DNA of 64,000 bases from Trichobilharzia szidati (taxonomy: Eukaryota; Platyhelminthes; Trematoda; Strigeidida; Schistosomatidae): the NCBI GenBank assembly GCA_944472155.2, contig OX235273.1:87414793-87478792 (forward strand). Reading direction: 5' to 3'. The position numbers and the translations under genes were made by a program. Positions 26,801 through 36,745 of the stretch are shown piece by piece (the stretch's first letter is position 1; every line of letters starts with the position of its first letter). The notes below the pieces were generated by a model. That model did no database searches and had not been told where the DNA came from. It saw nothing but the letters and a program-made list of their open reading frames with translations.

Positions 26801-27048
26801 CGAAATGATTGCAAAATTTAAGTAGTTTTAAGTGGAAGATGTAGACAGGATTTATATTCCTCGTTATCTAGATCACATATTTGAATACTCCTCAGCGTAT
26901 TCCATGCATTATCTATTAACTATTTTATTTTACCATCACTTTGTAGACACTCAACTGGTTTTTCAGTCCAATCAACTATCTGTTAGAAAGATTTGAGGCG
27001 CTATTGTTATTCTTAGCCCCAACATCTGCCCGAAAACTTCTAAGTTGA
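7554..27048 (+). CDS. ST7: ST7-family membrane protein (suppressor of tumorigenicity 7 homologue), 12 coding exons
   Basis: Coding exons are 7554-7707, 7754-7836, 7871-8018, 8052-8222, 8255-8388, 11515-11712, 12361-12475, 19152-19224, 21237-21339, 24129-24372, 26064-26203 and 26947-27048. They total 1665 nt (554 aa), with GT/AG ends and every phase matching. Landmarks are [16 protein letters not shown] (exon 2), FEWWYF (3), [15 protein letters not shown] (4), [10 protein letters not shown] (6), [10 protein letters not shown] (9), [20 protein letters not shown] (10) and a hydrophobic segment [12 protein letters not shown] (11). Human ST7 is about 585 aa, so this is full length. The start is the first ATG after an in-frame stop and gives an N-terminus of the same length as in human up to the shared SW. 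The family is multi-pass membrane, with a proposed tumour-suppressor and matrix-remodelling role; the biochemical function is unknown. The first four introns are 46, 34, 33 and 32 nt, and later ones run to 6.7 kb. Exon 1 identity is weak and phase-supported; the rest are strong. Confidence 0.93.
8873..9000 (+). repeat. Degenerate interstitial telomere-like (CCCTAA)n tract
   Basis: About twenty imperfect hexamers of the AACCCT / CCCTAA type lie in ST7 intron 5, including ACCCTAACCCTGATCC near 8936 and CTAACCCTAACCG near 8956. CCCTAA is the complement of the animal and schistosome telomere unit TTAGGG. It is strongly decayed. Confidence 0.75.
9440..9975 (-). mobile_element. RTE-like LINE fragment, endonuclease part (antisense in ST7 intron 5)
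   Basis: Minus frames read [16 protein letters not shown] (about 9890), then [12 protein letters not shown] (about 9815) and [16 protein letters not shown] (about 9690). These match the endonuclease of the copy at 12.7-16.4 kb ([42 protein letters not shown]). The reading frame is broken and the piece is truncated at both ends. Confidence 0.75.
10262..10345 (+). mobile_element. RTE-like LINE 3' tail fragment
   Basis: The run TGTGGCGACTTGAACTGC near 10300, followed by GTGCAAAGTTCTGTGTTGAA, is the 3' end seen on the RTE copies ending near 16365, 23845 and 31965. It is only about 80 bp, so it is an extremely 5'-truncated insertion. Confidence 0.7.
10350..10720 (+). mobile_element. Penelope-like element, 3' fragment
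   Basis: The translation contains [24 protein letters not shown] and MITEALFIE. These match the C-terminus of the Penelope copy at 33.35-33.77 kb (EKSSAIAMHALTHNHTIGW, LKSNL, LITESLFIE). The 3' UTR signature GAACAATAAATTGTG near 10634 also matches. Stops interrupt it. Confidence 0.75.
12775..14124 (+). pseudogene. RTE LINE endonuclease region
   Basis: A 449-codon frame opens with a basic, Gln/Asn/Ser-rich leader of about 170 residues. The endonuclease follows: [17 protein letters not shown] near 13309, [31 protein letters not shown] near 13767, and [17 protein letters not shown]. It ends in a premature TGA at 14122. The same frame resumes beyond it. Confidence 0.85.
14125..16131 (+). pseudogene. 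RTE LINE linker, reverse transcriptase and C-terminal region
   Basis: This continues the endonuclease frame through four further stops to 14809, then is open to 16131. RT motifs are [49 protein letters not shown] and [11 protein letters not shown]. The last should be YADD, so the second catalytic Asp is Gly (GAT GGT near 15412). The C-terminal part carries [17 protein letters not shown] sequence ([13 protein letters not shown] near 15940), conserved in other copies in the window. Confidence 0.86.
17578..18612 (-). mobile_element. Second LINE family (RTE-like, family B), 5'-truncated, antisense in ST7 intron 7
   Basis: On the minus strand the RT palm reads [16 protein letters not shown], then [18 protein letters not shown] near 18410, with an intact FADD. 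It is followed, in a second frame, by [12 protein letters not shown] and [20 protein letters not shown] near 17790. The 3' tail ends near 17578. It is truncated within RT at about 18612. A longer copy lies at 37.97-40.2 kb. The palm and tail differ clearly from the 12.7-kb RTE family. Confidence 0.82.
19884..20113 (+). mobile_element. tRNA-Gly-derived SINE, copy 1
   Basis: This lies in ST7 intron 8. A decayed tRNA-like head (CAGCGGTAGGATTCTCGCC near 19894, B-box-like TTCGATTCCC near 19937) is followed by the family body (CTCCTTTACTTCGCTAAG) and the family tail (TTGAAGCCCTATGTTCCACT near 20074, then AACGTAAAGGAAT). Confidence 0.78.
20750..20802. repeat. (TA)n microsatellite
   Basis: An uninterrupted TA dinucleotide run of about 48 bp lies in ST7 intron 8. 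Frames that cross it encode only IYIYIY and are not genes. Confidence 0.95.
22027..22250. mobile_element. Two inverted fragments of a hammerhead-bearing tRNA-like SINE (Sm-alpha-like)
   Basis: The minus strand from 22113 reads GGACGAAACAGCTGTC, then GCGCTTCATGATTTTCAA. The plus strand from about 22110 has a tRNA B-box-like AGTTCGATCCC (22143), then AGCGAAACAGATGTCC and GGTTTTCAA. Both match the 3' half of the Sm-alpha hammerhead SINE as I remember it: the GAAAC core, the GTCC strand and the trailing GGTTTTCAA. The 5' CUGAUGA box is missing on the minus copy and degenerate on the plus copy, so neither should self-cleave. The family name rests on memory. Confidence 0.55.
23035..23850 (+). mobile_element. 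RTE-like LINE, 5'-truncated 3' end, in ST7 intron 9
   Basis: The stretch starts within the post-RT region (AGCCCCAACGAGTTGATCGC near 23041) and runs through [14 protein letters not shown] (near 23370) to the family tail around 23780-23845 (AACTGCTGCACATCTGTG). It is about 80% of the length of the equivalent part of the 30.3-kb copy and contains several stops. Confidence 0.85.
24400..24424. repeat. (AAT)n microsatellite
   Basis: A short ATA/AAT run lies just after the donor of ST7 exon 10. Confidence 0.85.
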
Positions 27049-27464
27049 GCAAACACACACACGCACAGACAATGACCAAAAACATCTGAATAACTGAAAG
27101 TGAATAAGCATTTTGTTTTGTCTTACAGATTATACAATATTCATTTCAGTTATAATTAATCAATTACGCTTTTTTTCCTTTTTGTTGTTGTTGTTGTTTT
27201 TCTCAACACATAGCATTGTTGTTTTTTTTGTTCTTGTTGTTTTCTGTATTTTATTTTAATCGATATTAAACTAATACTAATCCTTATTGAACTTTGTTAC
27301 ACTGTCTTTTTTCGTTTATTCCCCCCATTTTGTGAAATAGAGCTTGCGAATACAGAAAAATGTCCCATTTTCTTTGTCGTAGTATATATATATTTACATG
27401 TGTCTCAGAAATGCTCAACTAATTAATACTAAAAAAAAATAATTAAGTTTAAGAAGGCATACAC
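27049..27464. other. Convergent 3' region of ST7 (+) and COX19 (-)
   Basis: The region is T-rich, with GTT and CA runs. A minus-strand AATAAA lies at 27320-27315 and could serve COX19, about 145 bp after its stop. For ST7 only a variant AATAAG near 27102 was seen. Confidence 0.5.
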
Positions 27465-27761
27465 TCAATTTCTTGAACTTTCAGTACTGTTCCATTCTTC
27501 TTCAGTGAAACCAAGCAAAGTGATTTCTTCTGGATCCATTAGATTATTCTCTGCTCGACAGCGTAAATAACCGGCTGCTTGTGATCTGCACAGGGAACTG
27601 TTCCAATGATTTTTACTCATGCATTTTGTCCATTCAAGCATTGCGGCTTTACAAACACCACGATGATCCAAAGGAAAACTACCCTTTAGTGGTGGAATAA
27701 CTTGAGATCGACTAGGTACATAGCCCGTAGAATTGGCTGATACTGTAACAAATAGGCCCAT
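27465..27761 (-). CDS. COX19: COX19, twin CX9C cytochrome c oxidase assembly factor
   Basis: This is a 98-aa protein. After a variable N-terminus it has the family signature PPLKGSFPLDHRGVC (residues 23-37), followed by the second cysteine in EWTKCMSK, then LCRSQAAGYLRCR, giving the two CX9C pairs of a CHCH fold. LMDPEEITLLGF follows, as in other COX19 proteins. Human COX19 is 90 aa, so the length fits. COX19 acts in the mitochondrial intermembrane space and cytosol in copper handling for cytochrome c oxidase. The coding part is one exon. A T-rich tract ending in TTTTAG lies two bases before the ATG, so a 5' UTR intron or a spliced-leader acceptor is likely. It is tail-to-tail with ST7. Confidence 0.93.
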   Translation of the reverse strand: MGLFVTVSANSTGYVPSRSQVIPPLKGSFPLDHRGVCKAAMLEWTKCMSKNHWNSSLCRSQAAGYLRCRAENNLMDPEEITLLGFTEEEWNSTESSRN

Positions 27762-28040
27762 TTCTAAAAAAAAAGCAAAATCGACATAAAATGTGTATTT
27801 TTGATCACGAAACGTGTTTTAGTTGACATACTGTGTATATTTACTACCTAGAGTAATTTAAAAGCAGGCTAGAATAGTTTTCCCATCACTTTATGGCTTT
27901 AAATTTGTGGGTACAGTGTGTCAGTGCTCAAACAATCTTTTCTTGTTCAGCTTTGCAACTTATATATATCAGAGAATGTTTTCCATTTAGACTAAATGTC
28001 AATAATATAGTATAAAGCTTCACACATGTCCATTTTTTTC

Positions 28041-28260
28041 CTTCACGTTCCCCAAGGGAACATAGGGCTTCAAGCTAGTGGCTTGAAGTTTCTGTAGCAG
28101 TGTATATTTTTACAGGATGGGGTTGCTAGCCTCATGCCCAACCTTTCCTCTTTACCAGCTCTATTTCTGGCTTAGCGAGGTAAAGGAGTGCGTCGGCCGG
28201 AGGTCGAACCCCAGACCATATGCATGGTCGGCGAGCGTCGTAACCGCTATGCCACCGACA
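28041..28260 (-). mobile_element. tRNA-Gly-derived SINE, copy 2
   Basis: On the minus strand the head starts with TGTCGGTGGCATAGCGGTTA, with a decayed B box near 28205. It continues through the family body (ACCTCGCTAAGCCAG complement near 28160) to the tail hairpin CTTCAAGC...GCTTGAAG (28067-28088) and CCCTATGTTCCC. Confidence 0.85.
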
Positions 28261-28970
28261 CACATGTCCATAGAATGAATTAATTATCACAAAGACACTT
28301 TATCACTAAAAACAATCTAAACATATATAGATAACACTACGTAAAACTTCTCATCAATTACTACAGCTATTTCCGGCATCCTAATGATAAAAGGTATCGA
28401 GTAAACGAACAGTTTTCCACTACTGGTATGAGTACAAATTTTCAGCATTATTCAACCGTTGTCAACCTTTATCACACTTGATTCGTAATGAATTTGTTTA
28501 GTGGAATCATCTTTATAAGGTATATAGAAGATGCAACAAATCTACCTTATAACTTCACTTTTCCCTAATACTGAAGTTCAATGGAATAGCTTTATCATAA
28601 AAGTAAGATTTTCGAATGTATCAAACTGTAATTGAAAATAGCACGTGGAGTTTAATGGATAGATAGATTCTCACTATACATAACAATGAAGGCGATGCGA
28701 TCGTCAAAGTTATCAGTTTTGAAGCAGTTACTTTTCAACTCCCATTCACATCAGAAGCTCACCTCATCTACCAACCTTATTAATTGCAGATATTAAATGA
28801 AATACACTATAGTATAAAAAATAGCTTCATAAGTATTAATGCTCAAACGGAGTACAAAGCATAACCCGACTTTGTTTATATAGTAAAAAGTTAAATAGGT
28901 ATATTAAAATAAATTTATTTAATACAAAAATAAGCACTTTTATACAATTTCCAATGGTAGATAATAAGTG

Positions 28971-29120
28971 TTAATCATATTTGTGCGTTATACAGACCGC
29001 AACAGTTAGTCTTTCGTTGTTTCCACGGTATCTGTAAAAGAAGTAAAAAAAGAAATTTACAGCAGGTACAAACGCTTATAATACACTATTGTAAAAACTA
29101 ACATCAAATCACGTCATACC
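28971..29120 (-). CDS. Candidate two-exon 3' end of an unrecognised small gene
   Basis: A minus-strand piece ending ATG ATA AG at 29120 has a consensus donor (GTATGA). An acceptor with a good T-rich tract ends at 29032, and joining the two gives MIRYRGNNERLTVAV, then seven residues and TAA at 28971. A minus AATAAA follows at 28919-28914. Upstream of the ATG the frame has stops, and a possible acceptor (CTTCCAG) precedes GTGAAATG. I do not recognise the peptide. It may be the last exons of a gene whose 5' part lies further right, or chance. Confidence 0.25.
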
Positions 29121-29761
29121 TTATCATTTCACCTGGAAGCGCCACACATCATCAGTACAGCCTCATAGAGACAGTCTCACCTAAATCATGCAGTTATTCT
29201 GTAACCCGACTACTACTACTACTAGTTTATTTTATTTGTTCGGGAGACTAAAGATGAATGCCGAATAATTTCAACAACACAGATAAAAAAATTTCTTTGG
29301 GTCAAATAGGAAAAAAGATTGTGTCAGCCTTTTTAAAGGATTCTTCACGAAATGCATCTGAATCACCAAAGCATGTCTAGATGTTTCAAAACACCTCAAG
29401 ATAATCAATCAACAAAGTGGTTGAAAACTACCTAGGTCTTTCTATTCCGACATGTATAATCGTTAAGTAGCTTATGTGGTTTACTTTTTACACGTGGTGT
29501 TATCTACTTACATTATTTCAAAAATTCCTTCCTTATTAATAGGAAGCGGCTAAAAATATAATCGACATTTTGAGCCATTAGTCACAAAGGTAAAAAATCC
29601 CGTGTTTGAATTTTACACTCATATTTTACGTGGACATGATCTTTAGGGGGAACTTTCTACCACATACAACCAATCAAACTAGTTTACCTAACCAGTGACC
29701 TAGCACAGTTTTATGTTTTGGAAGTGAATCCACAGATATGGTGATTTTTTCATCCAATGCG

Positions 29762-29940
29762 TTCCGACTGAGCATAGAATTTTACGCCTCGAAGTTTCAA
29801 TAGGGTTGTTGTCTTTATTAGGGTAAAGTTGCTAGCCTCACGCCCAACCTTCCCTCCTTTCCAGGCTAGACGAGGTTTACGAGTGCGACGGCTGGGAATC
29901 AAACCCCTATCTTCTGCATTCTACCACTGGACCGCCGGCA
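29762..29940 (-). mobile_element. tRNA-Gly-derived SINE, copy 3 (decayed)
   Basis: Only parts of the family are readable: GGTAAAGTTGCTAGCCTCA near 29821 and GCCCAACCTTCCCTCCTTTCC near 29842 (complement of the body), a B-box-like GGGAATCAAACCCC near 29904, and the head complement near 29925. It is followed by a (TA)n run at 29940-29960. Confidence 0.7.
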
Positions 29941-30289
29941 TATATATATATATATATATTTGTATAACAAAGTTTAGTCAAAGAGTGGTCTTTGTCTTTT
30001 GATATTTCTGTGGCTCAGTGAAGGCATTTAGGTGAGAAGAATGGAGTTGCTCATTGCATTCCACGTATGTGGTCAACTAACATTGAAGCAGGTTAAAAGT
30101 AATTAGTTGCTCCGCCTAGTAAATCGTTATTCTAGTTAAGAAAGGGAAATATGTGTGAGAAACAAGTAGTGAGGATACCTAATTTGATTTATATACTGTT
30201 ACAGTTCTCCGTCAACTAATGCTCGTCCTACAATGAAAAATTATTGAATATTCTTTACGGCACTACCAACAGAATACTGCTAAGTAACG

Positions 30290-31965
30290 GAACAAAATCT
30301 CTCTGGACTGACTCCAGAGGTATTTAAGTACGGTGGAGACAGTTTACTGTCTGCGTTAACTGAGGTTTAAGGCAGCGTCTGGAATCAGAGTAAGTCCCAT
30401 CGGGTTGGTGTAAGTCACTGATCATCCCGATATACAAGAAGGGAGACAAGTTTTCTTGTGAAAATCACAGAGGCATTAGCTTCACTAACATAGTATCTAA
30501 AATCCTAGGCTCAATAATACTGCGTAGACTAAGTGGTGCTCGGGAGGCACAAACATGAGAAAACCAGGCAGGTTTTAGGCCAGGAAGGGGGTGTATTGAT
30601 CATATCTTCACCCTTCGACAGATTCTAGAACATAGGCATTCCTACAGGCGTCCGACAATCACTATATTTCTTGACCTAAAGGCGGCATTCGATTCTGTCG
30701 ACCGAGAGGTTCTCTGGCGATGCTTGGCTGTGAAGGGAATGCCGAGAAAATACATTGCACTGATTAAGGTGAAGGCCTATGACGAGTTGTCATCTGAAGT
30801 GGTGACGACTAGTGGCGTCCGTCAAGGATGCCCATTATCCCCATTCCCATTCAACTTCATCATAGACGTACTAATGGACTTAACCCTAACACACTTCAGC
30901 GACTCAGGGATTGACTTGCTACCAGGGGAGAATCTCGTTGACTTAGAATATGCGGACGATATAGTCCTTCTAGGCGGGGACTCTGACAAAATGCAGAGTC
31001 TACTGAACACCTTGAGCAACAATCTTCGTATGTTCGGCATGCGATTCGCCCCTGTAAAATGTAAGGTGATGTTGCAAGATTGGACTGCACCGACCCCTAG
31101 ATTAGAAATAGGAAGTGAAGTGGTAGAGCATGTCGACCGCTTCACTTACTTGGGAAGTTGTATCAGCCCCAACGGGTTGATCTCCGACGAAATCTCAGCA
31201 TGAATACAGAGGGCTAGTTTCGCATATGCCAGTTTACGCCGTCTCTGGCGTAGACGTGATATCTGACTATCGACCAAAGGGCGTGTGTACTGCTCAACAG
31301 TCCGCTCCGTCCTCCTTTATCACTGTGAGTGAGACATGGTCATTGAGAGCGGAAGACATGAAAAGATTAGTTGTCTTCGATCATAGGTGTCTGCGTTCTA
31401 TCTCCCGTGTCAAGTGGTATAATAAGGTGAGCAATATTGAGGTTAGGCATCGAGTGCTAGGTAAGGCGGGGAAATCAGTCGACGAGACTGTAAAATTACA
31501 TCGACTGAGATGGTTGGGACATGTTACGTATGCCTAGTCATCGCCTTCCTCGACAATGGGCAATGTTAGCTGATATAGGGCCAGGATGGAAAACAGCTAG
31601 CGGCGGTCAAACGAAAACATGGCACCAGTCAATGAAATCTACAGCAGTTAGTCTAAGCCACGTAGGAAGGTGTAGACTTCCTGGTTGGGGTCCTCGGGAC
31701 GGTAAAAATCAATGGTTGGAAACAATTGGTGATATGGCTCAAAATCGTTCTCAGTGGCGCAGATGCATCCACTCCTTGTGACTTATGATTTCCAATGAAA
31801 CTGCTTTGTTCTTCGTTATTACTATTCCCTTGTCTCACACCTCTGTTTACTGTCTCTACTATGCACTTCTTCTACTTTTCTTCTCTTGCTTTGTGTGCTA
31901 CATGGAGTGTGGCGACTTGAACTGCCGCACATATGTGCAAAGTTCTATGTCGAAAACCGACCGAC
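30290..31965 (+). mobile_element. RTE-like LINE, 5'-truncated copy with intact RT active site
   Basis: The copy starts in the linker before RT (CTCCAGAGGTATTTAAGTAC near 30312). Motifs are [13 protein letters not shown] near 30665, TTSGVRQGCPLSPF near 30810 and LEYADDIVLLGGDSDKMQSLL near 30945. YADD is intact, unlike the 12.7-kb copy. The frame shifts after about 31203 and again near 31520, then [14 protein letters not shown] sequence follows and the tail ends near 31960. The RT frame begins open only from about 30724. Confidence 0.87.
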
Positions 31966-32655
31966 CGACTTCACTTTACAAATTATATAAAGTCACCGTC
32001 TTTGATGTAAATCACTCACCCGTTGAAAATGGATTAAAATGTATGCGGTGAGTGATTGCACAGTGTCTGTGACACAGTTAAAAAACATTTATGTATGTAT
32101 TTGCCATTTATTACTTTTGAAATTTCTACTCTTTTACGACACTTTTCACCAAGGGGAAGACACGTCACACACTGTGAGCAATGAAGAAGCAGCAACTGGC
32201 TACACTCCGTGTGCTCTCAAAGTACTTCTGTTCGTCCATGACCCTCATACTTTGCTCTTCTGCAAGTATTGACACTATCCTCCAGATAGTGTGCACCTCC
32301 TACATCTCAAGTTCAGTGGAGCAATAGGTTAAGCGTTGTGTGTTAAGTTAGCACAAAAAGTCAATTGATGAGGTTTTTAAGTTCCACTTATTCAAGTGGC
32401 TAAAACAATTTTTCATATGTCGAGCGACCATCTTCCTTGAACAGCTGAAGTAGAATTATTTTGGAAAAGAGTTAGGAGTGAGTGGTTAAATCAAAATCAC
32501 GGCATTAATCCATGAATTGGTTATATATGGGTATGAGTCAGGTGGCAGTGAGTTGAACACACTGTCTGGTTGGAAATTTTCGAATTTCAACGATAATCAA
32601 TATCTGAAGTCTTTTTGATATGGCTTAATATTGTTTACAATCGCGCAAATGCATT

Positions 32656-33768
32656 CATTATGGGTAAATTTTATTTTGATAAAGTCTCACAGTGTTATAC
32701 AGTAATATTTACTGATGACGTTTCGAGCACAATTTATTGCTCATAATCATATCAAGTTAATCACACGACTTCCTAAATTCATTTATATAGTTCCGTTGTT
32801 TTTCACTTGATTTGATTGGTAGTATTATTTTCCATATTTCAGGTATGAGTGATGATTCATTCCTGTTGCATGTGTTGGGTGTACACTCGATGAACAAGGA
32901 TTCAGTAATCAACCTCTGTCTCCACCTACCTAGATTACTTTTTAGAATTTTAACCCTCTCCCACCCTATTGTGTGGTTGTGTGTTAATGCATGCATTGCA
33001 ATTGCCGAGCTTTTTTCTAAATTACTTATCTTCTCTGGGTCAACCATTCTTACCTCAGCTAAATTCTTATGTTCTGACAATCTGACTACCCCTGACCTAC
33101 TAGTTTGACCTATGTAGTTGACTTAGCTCACAGTCATTGCAGGGTATTTTGTAAATTATATTATTTTGTCTAATTGGGTCCACTGGGTCCTTTAACCTAC
33201 AGAGCTTGTCCCTGAGTGAGTTTGTAGGTTTAAATACCACCCTAATTCCTGCTTTATTTAGAATCCTACGTAGGGTCTCAGATGTCCCCTCTTTATATGG
33301 TATAACTGTAGATGACTTATATTCTCTCTTATTTACGTTATTATTACCAGAACATAAGAATTTAGCTAAGGTAAGAATGGTTGACCCAGAGAAGATAAGT
33401 AATTTAGAAAAAAGCTCGGCAATTGCAATGCATGCATTAACACACAACCACACAATAGGGTGGGAGAGGGTTAAAATTCTAAAAAGTAATCTAGGTAGGT
33501 GGAGACAGAGGTTGATTACTGAATCCTTGTTCATCGAGTGTACACCCAACACATGCAACAGGAATGAATCATCACTCATACCTGAAATATGGAAAATAAT
33601 ACTACCAATCAAATCAAGTGAAAAACAACGGAACTATATAAATGAATTTAGGAAGTCGTGTGATTAACTTGATATGATTATGAGCAATAAATTGTGCTCG
33701 AAACGTCATCAGTAAATATTACTGTATAACACTGTGAGACTCTATCAAAATAAAATTTACCCATAATG
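32656..33768. mobile_element. Penelope-like element with 421-bp inverted duplication of its 3' end
   Basis: The left arm 32656-33076 and right arm 33348-33768 are near-identical reverse complements of equal length (421 bp) around a 271-bp loop. On the minus strand the loop encodes KPTNSLRDKLCRLKDPVD, then IIYKIPCNDC. After a one-base shift near 33119 comes NYIGQTSR, running into RLSEHKNLAEV in the left arm. This is the GIY-YIG endonuclease region of Penelope-like elements. Both arms carry the rest of the C-terminus (SSAIAMHALTHNHTIGW) and the 3' UTR. The RT is absent. Confidence 0.87.
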
Positions 33769-33829
33769 GAATTACACTCTACCACAGTGCCCAAGTTTTA
33801 TTCTTATATCAAATGCATTCAGTCTTTGT

Positions 33830-34395
33830 CATCATCTTGAAATGCTCCCATATGACCAGGCGTCTTACATAGCCTCTCCTGAGGAAGTCCTACCCACTGC
33901 CTTCACGTGGCGGAAGTGTTTTTCACCAAAGTGAGAGGGCGAAAGCGGATGCCCGGCGCTCTTCACCGGGTTGACTGTCCATTGGATGACAGTCTAGGGG
34001 AGATGGCTAAACCCTGATTCCAAACCTCCAACGACTGGCGTATGAAGCTCACTGGAGCTCACCGGCAGACGTATGGACAAAGGGCTTGTTGGGTGTCTGT
34101 CCCCATTCAAAAAGGCGTATGAACCGAACTCCGGTCACCGGCTGCCAATGGATAGTGGACTCCCTACTCCACTCCTACTGCCTTGTAGGTCGCACTTGGT
34201 TGTGTAAAGGCTAGAGCTGCACTCTCAAACAAAAGGCCGAGCGATTCTGGGGACATCACTCGTACCAAATTCCCAAGAAACTTCATGAACTCTCTTACAA
34301 TCAGATGGCCGCGCCTGGGCAGCGATGATTCGAGATGTTCATGAAGCCGGCTCATCCTCCCGTTGGAGATAGCCGAAGTAAAGTAAGTAAGTATC
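33830..34395. repeat. GC-rich repeat-like block, unrecognised
   Basis: This block is clearly richer in GC than its surroundings, with phrases such as GGCGAAAGCGGATGCCCGGC near 33948. Its style resembles the 5' untranslated part of a LINE, but no coding motif was found. A 77-codon minus frame (34397-34164) has no recognisable features. Confidence 0.45.
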
Positions 34396-35774
34396 ATCGA
34401 GATCCTGAAAATGTTTACTAATCTTTATATCACTTTCATCTTCGTCTATTGTGTTTTCGTTTCACCGGTTTCCACTACTCTTATATGTGCCTTTCATCAG
34501 CAGAATATCAGAGATCGTATGACTCAGCATCTCAAAAACAACATATAGTAGCGAATTATTCAATAATGTTTTCATACTACACCAACTATAAATAATCTAA
34601 ATATTTAATACACGAAATTAGAACTATTGAAAAAGTACTTAGAACTATGTGATAAAACGCTTAAGTCTGGGAAATAACTGAAAAAAAAACGCGTACGAAG
34701 TATTATAGCTTAAATTACGCTGAAAATCCTTATCTAATAATACATACAGTATGCTAAGAGTACAGTGATTTTTGTAGCTTGTGAGCTTCATATATATTAC
34801 AAAATATGAAAATACATTTACATGAATACAAGTTGAATGAATTCTGCACCTAATCATACATACTGTATTATACAAATTACTTTTTCTTTCACCACATAAT
34901 AGTAATCACACTTCACATTGGAAAACCCATTTAGGAAATAAAACGATAGAAAATAAATTACTTGTAGTTTACACAATAAGAATGTATAATCAATCAGTTA
35001 TTGGAAATATAAGCAAAGAGACTTTTAAGGAAGTTAATCTTTTCTTGTATAACATTAATACGCCTATGAATTCGAGCCATTTCAAAAATACATTACAAAG
35101 AATTACATTATAAATCTTACTGTTGATTTGACTAAACAAAGGCTATTTAGTCAATGTCTGGAAACTAGTAATTTATTCATATAATACACCTCTTGGCGTT
35201 TGTGAGTATTCTTAATCATTTAGTACTAATATCAACCATCTACTGAATGTTTTATGAATTAAACAAATAAATTTAAAGAGCGAATTATTTTCACAACGAA
35301 AATACTATGGTAACGAATACTTTAAAAGATGATATTCATCATTTCCTTCTAGATACATGGATCAAACATTTACATTATCATTAGAATGTACAATTTTTGA
35401 GGCTACCCCGAGAAAATATAGAGTTCAACACTTAAAACAGTTGAAGAAATAGGAAAACCGGCTTTCAGTGTTAACTTTTACTCCCTTGATAAAAAAATAA
35501 AAAGTGGGAGATAACAACACCAAGCACAGTTACAACACAATATATTGCTGTGAATGTGACTAAAACTTTACTAACAAGTTATACATTCTAATTAGGCCTA
35601 CAGCTTTACAGGCTACCTTGACATCTAACTTATTTGAGTCAATTTCAAATGAGCGGAATTCGTGAATACAGCTTCGCTATCTATAAAAATTCGTATTTAC
35701 GAATAAACCGATACAAAATATCCGCTACATTTTGATTAGTAATCAAAAATCAAGGAAAATAAAATCTAGGTGCT
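34396..35774. other. AT-rich intergenic stretch
   Basis: No gene, splice pattern or repeat with another copy in the window was seen. Confidence 0.5.
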
Positions 35775-36745
35775 GGCTGACTGAGTTTCAACATACAACT
35801 TAGCACAGAAGTCAGTCGGTCAGTCGGTTTTCGATATAGAACTTTGCACATATGTGCGGCAGTTCAAGTCACCACACTCCCTCCTTGTACCACACAAAGC
35901 AGGAGAAGAAAGTAGGAGAAATGCATACTAGAGACAGTAAACAGAGGTGTGAGACAAAGGAATAGTAATAACGAAGAACAAAACAGTTTAATTGGAAATC
36001 ATGAGTCACAAGGAGTGGATGCATCTGCGCCACTGAGAACGATTTTGAGCCATGTCACCAATTGTTGTTTTCAACCGTTGGCTTTTACCGTCCCGAGGAT
36101 CCCAACCAGGAAGTTTACACCTTCCTACGTGGCTTAGACTAACTGCTGTAGATTTCATTGACTGGTGCCATGTTTTCGTTTGACCGCCGCTAGCTCTTTT
36201 CCAGCCTGACCCTATGTCAGCTAACATTGCCCGTCGAGGAAGGCAATGACTAGACAAACGTAGCACATCTCAGTCGATGTAATTTTACAGTCTCGTCGAC
36301 TGATTTCCCCGCCTTACCTAGCACTCGACGCCTAACCTCAATACTGCTCACCTTACTGCACCACTTGACACGGGAGATAGAACGCAGACACCTATGATCG
36401 AAGACAGCTAATCTTTTCATGTCTTCCGCTCTCAATGACCATGTCTCACTCACAGTGATAAAGGAGGACGGAGCGGACTGTTGAGCAGTACACACGCCCT
36501 TTGGTCGATAGTCAGATATCACGTCTACGCCAGAGACGGCGTAAACTGGCATATGCGAAACTAGCCCTCTGTATTCATGCTGAGATTTCGTCGGAGATCA
36601 ACCCGTTGGGGCTGATGGTACTTCCCAAGTAAATGAAGCGGTCGACGTGCTCTATCACTTCACTTCTTATTTCTAATCTAGGGGTCGGTGTAGTCCAATC
36701 ATGCAGCATCATCTTACATTTTACAGGGGCGAATCGCATGCCAAA
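35775..36745 (-). mobile_element. RTE-like LINE, 5'-truncated (antisense copy 1)
   Basis: On the minus strand the copy starts at [22 protein letters not shown] (about 36745-36680) and runs through ISPNGLISDEISA and [20 protein letters not shown] to the tail near 35815 (complement of TGTGGTGACTTGAACTGCCG). It is very similar to the 30.3-kb copy over the same region. It abuts the tail of another RTE copy at 36746. Confidence 0.85.

Noticed and set aside
32700..32740. CTGATGACGTTTCGAGC in the Penelope tails as a ribozyme
   Set aside because: The CTGATGA lacks a following stem II and GAAA on the same strand. The CGAAAC belongs to the opposite strand of the same palindromic sequence.
32812..33108. 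98-codon plus frame and the matching 170-codon minus frame at 33612-33100 with a hydrophobic N-terminus
   Set aside because: The hydrophobic part is the antisense of the Penelope C-terminus. The sense strand shows the known GIY-YIG-type motifs.
34164..34397. 77-codon minus frame in the GC-rich block
   Set aside because: No domain, no splice context; composition alone explains the open frame.
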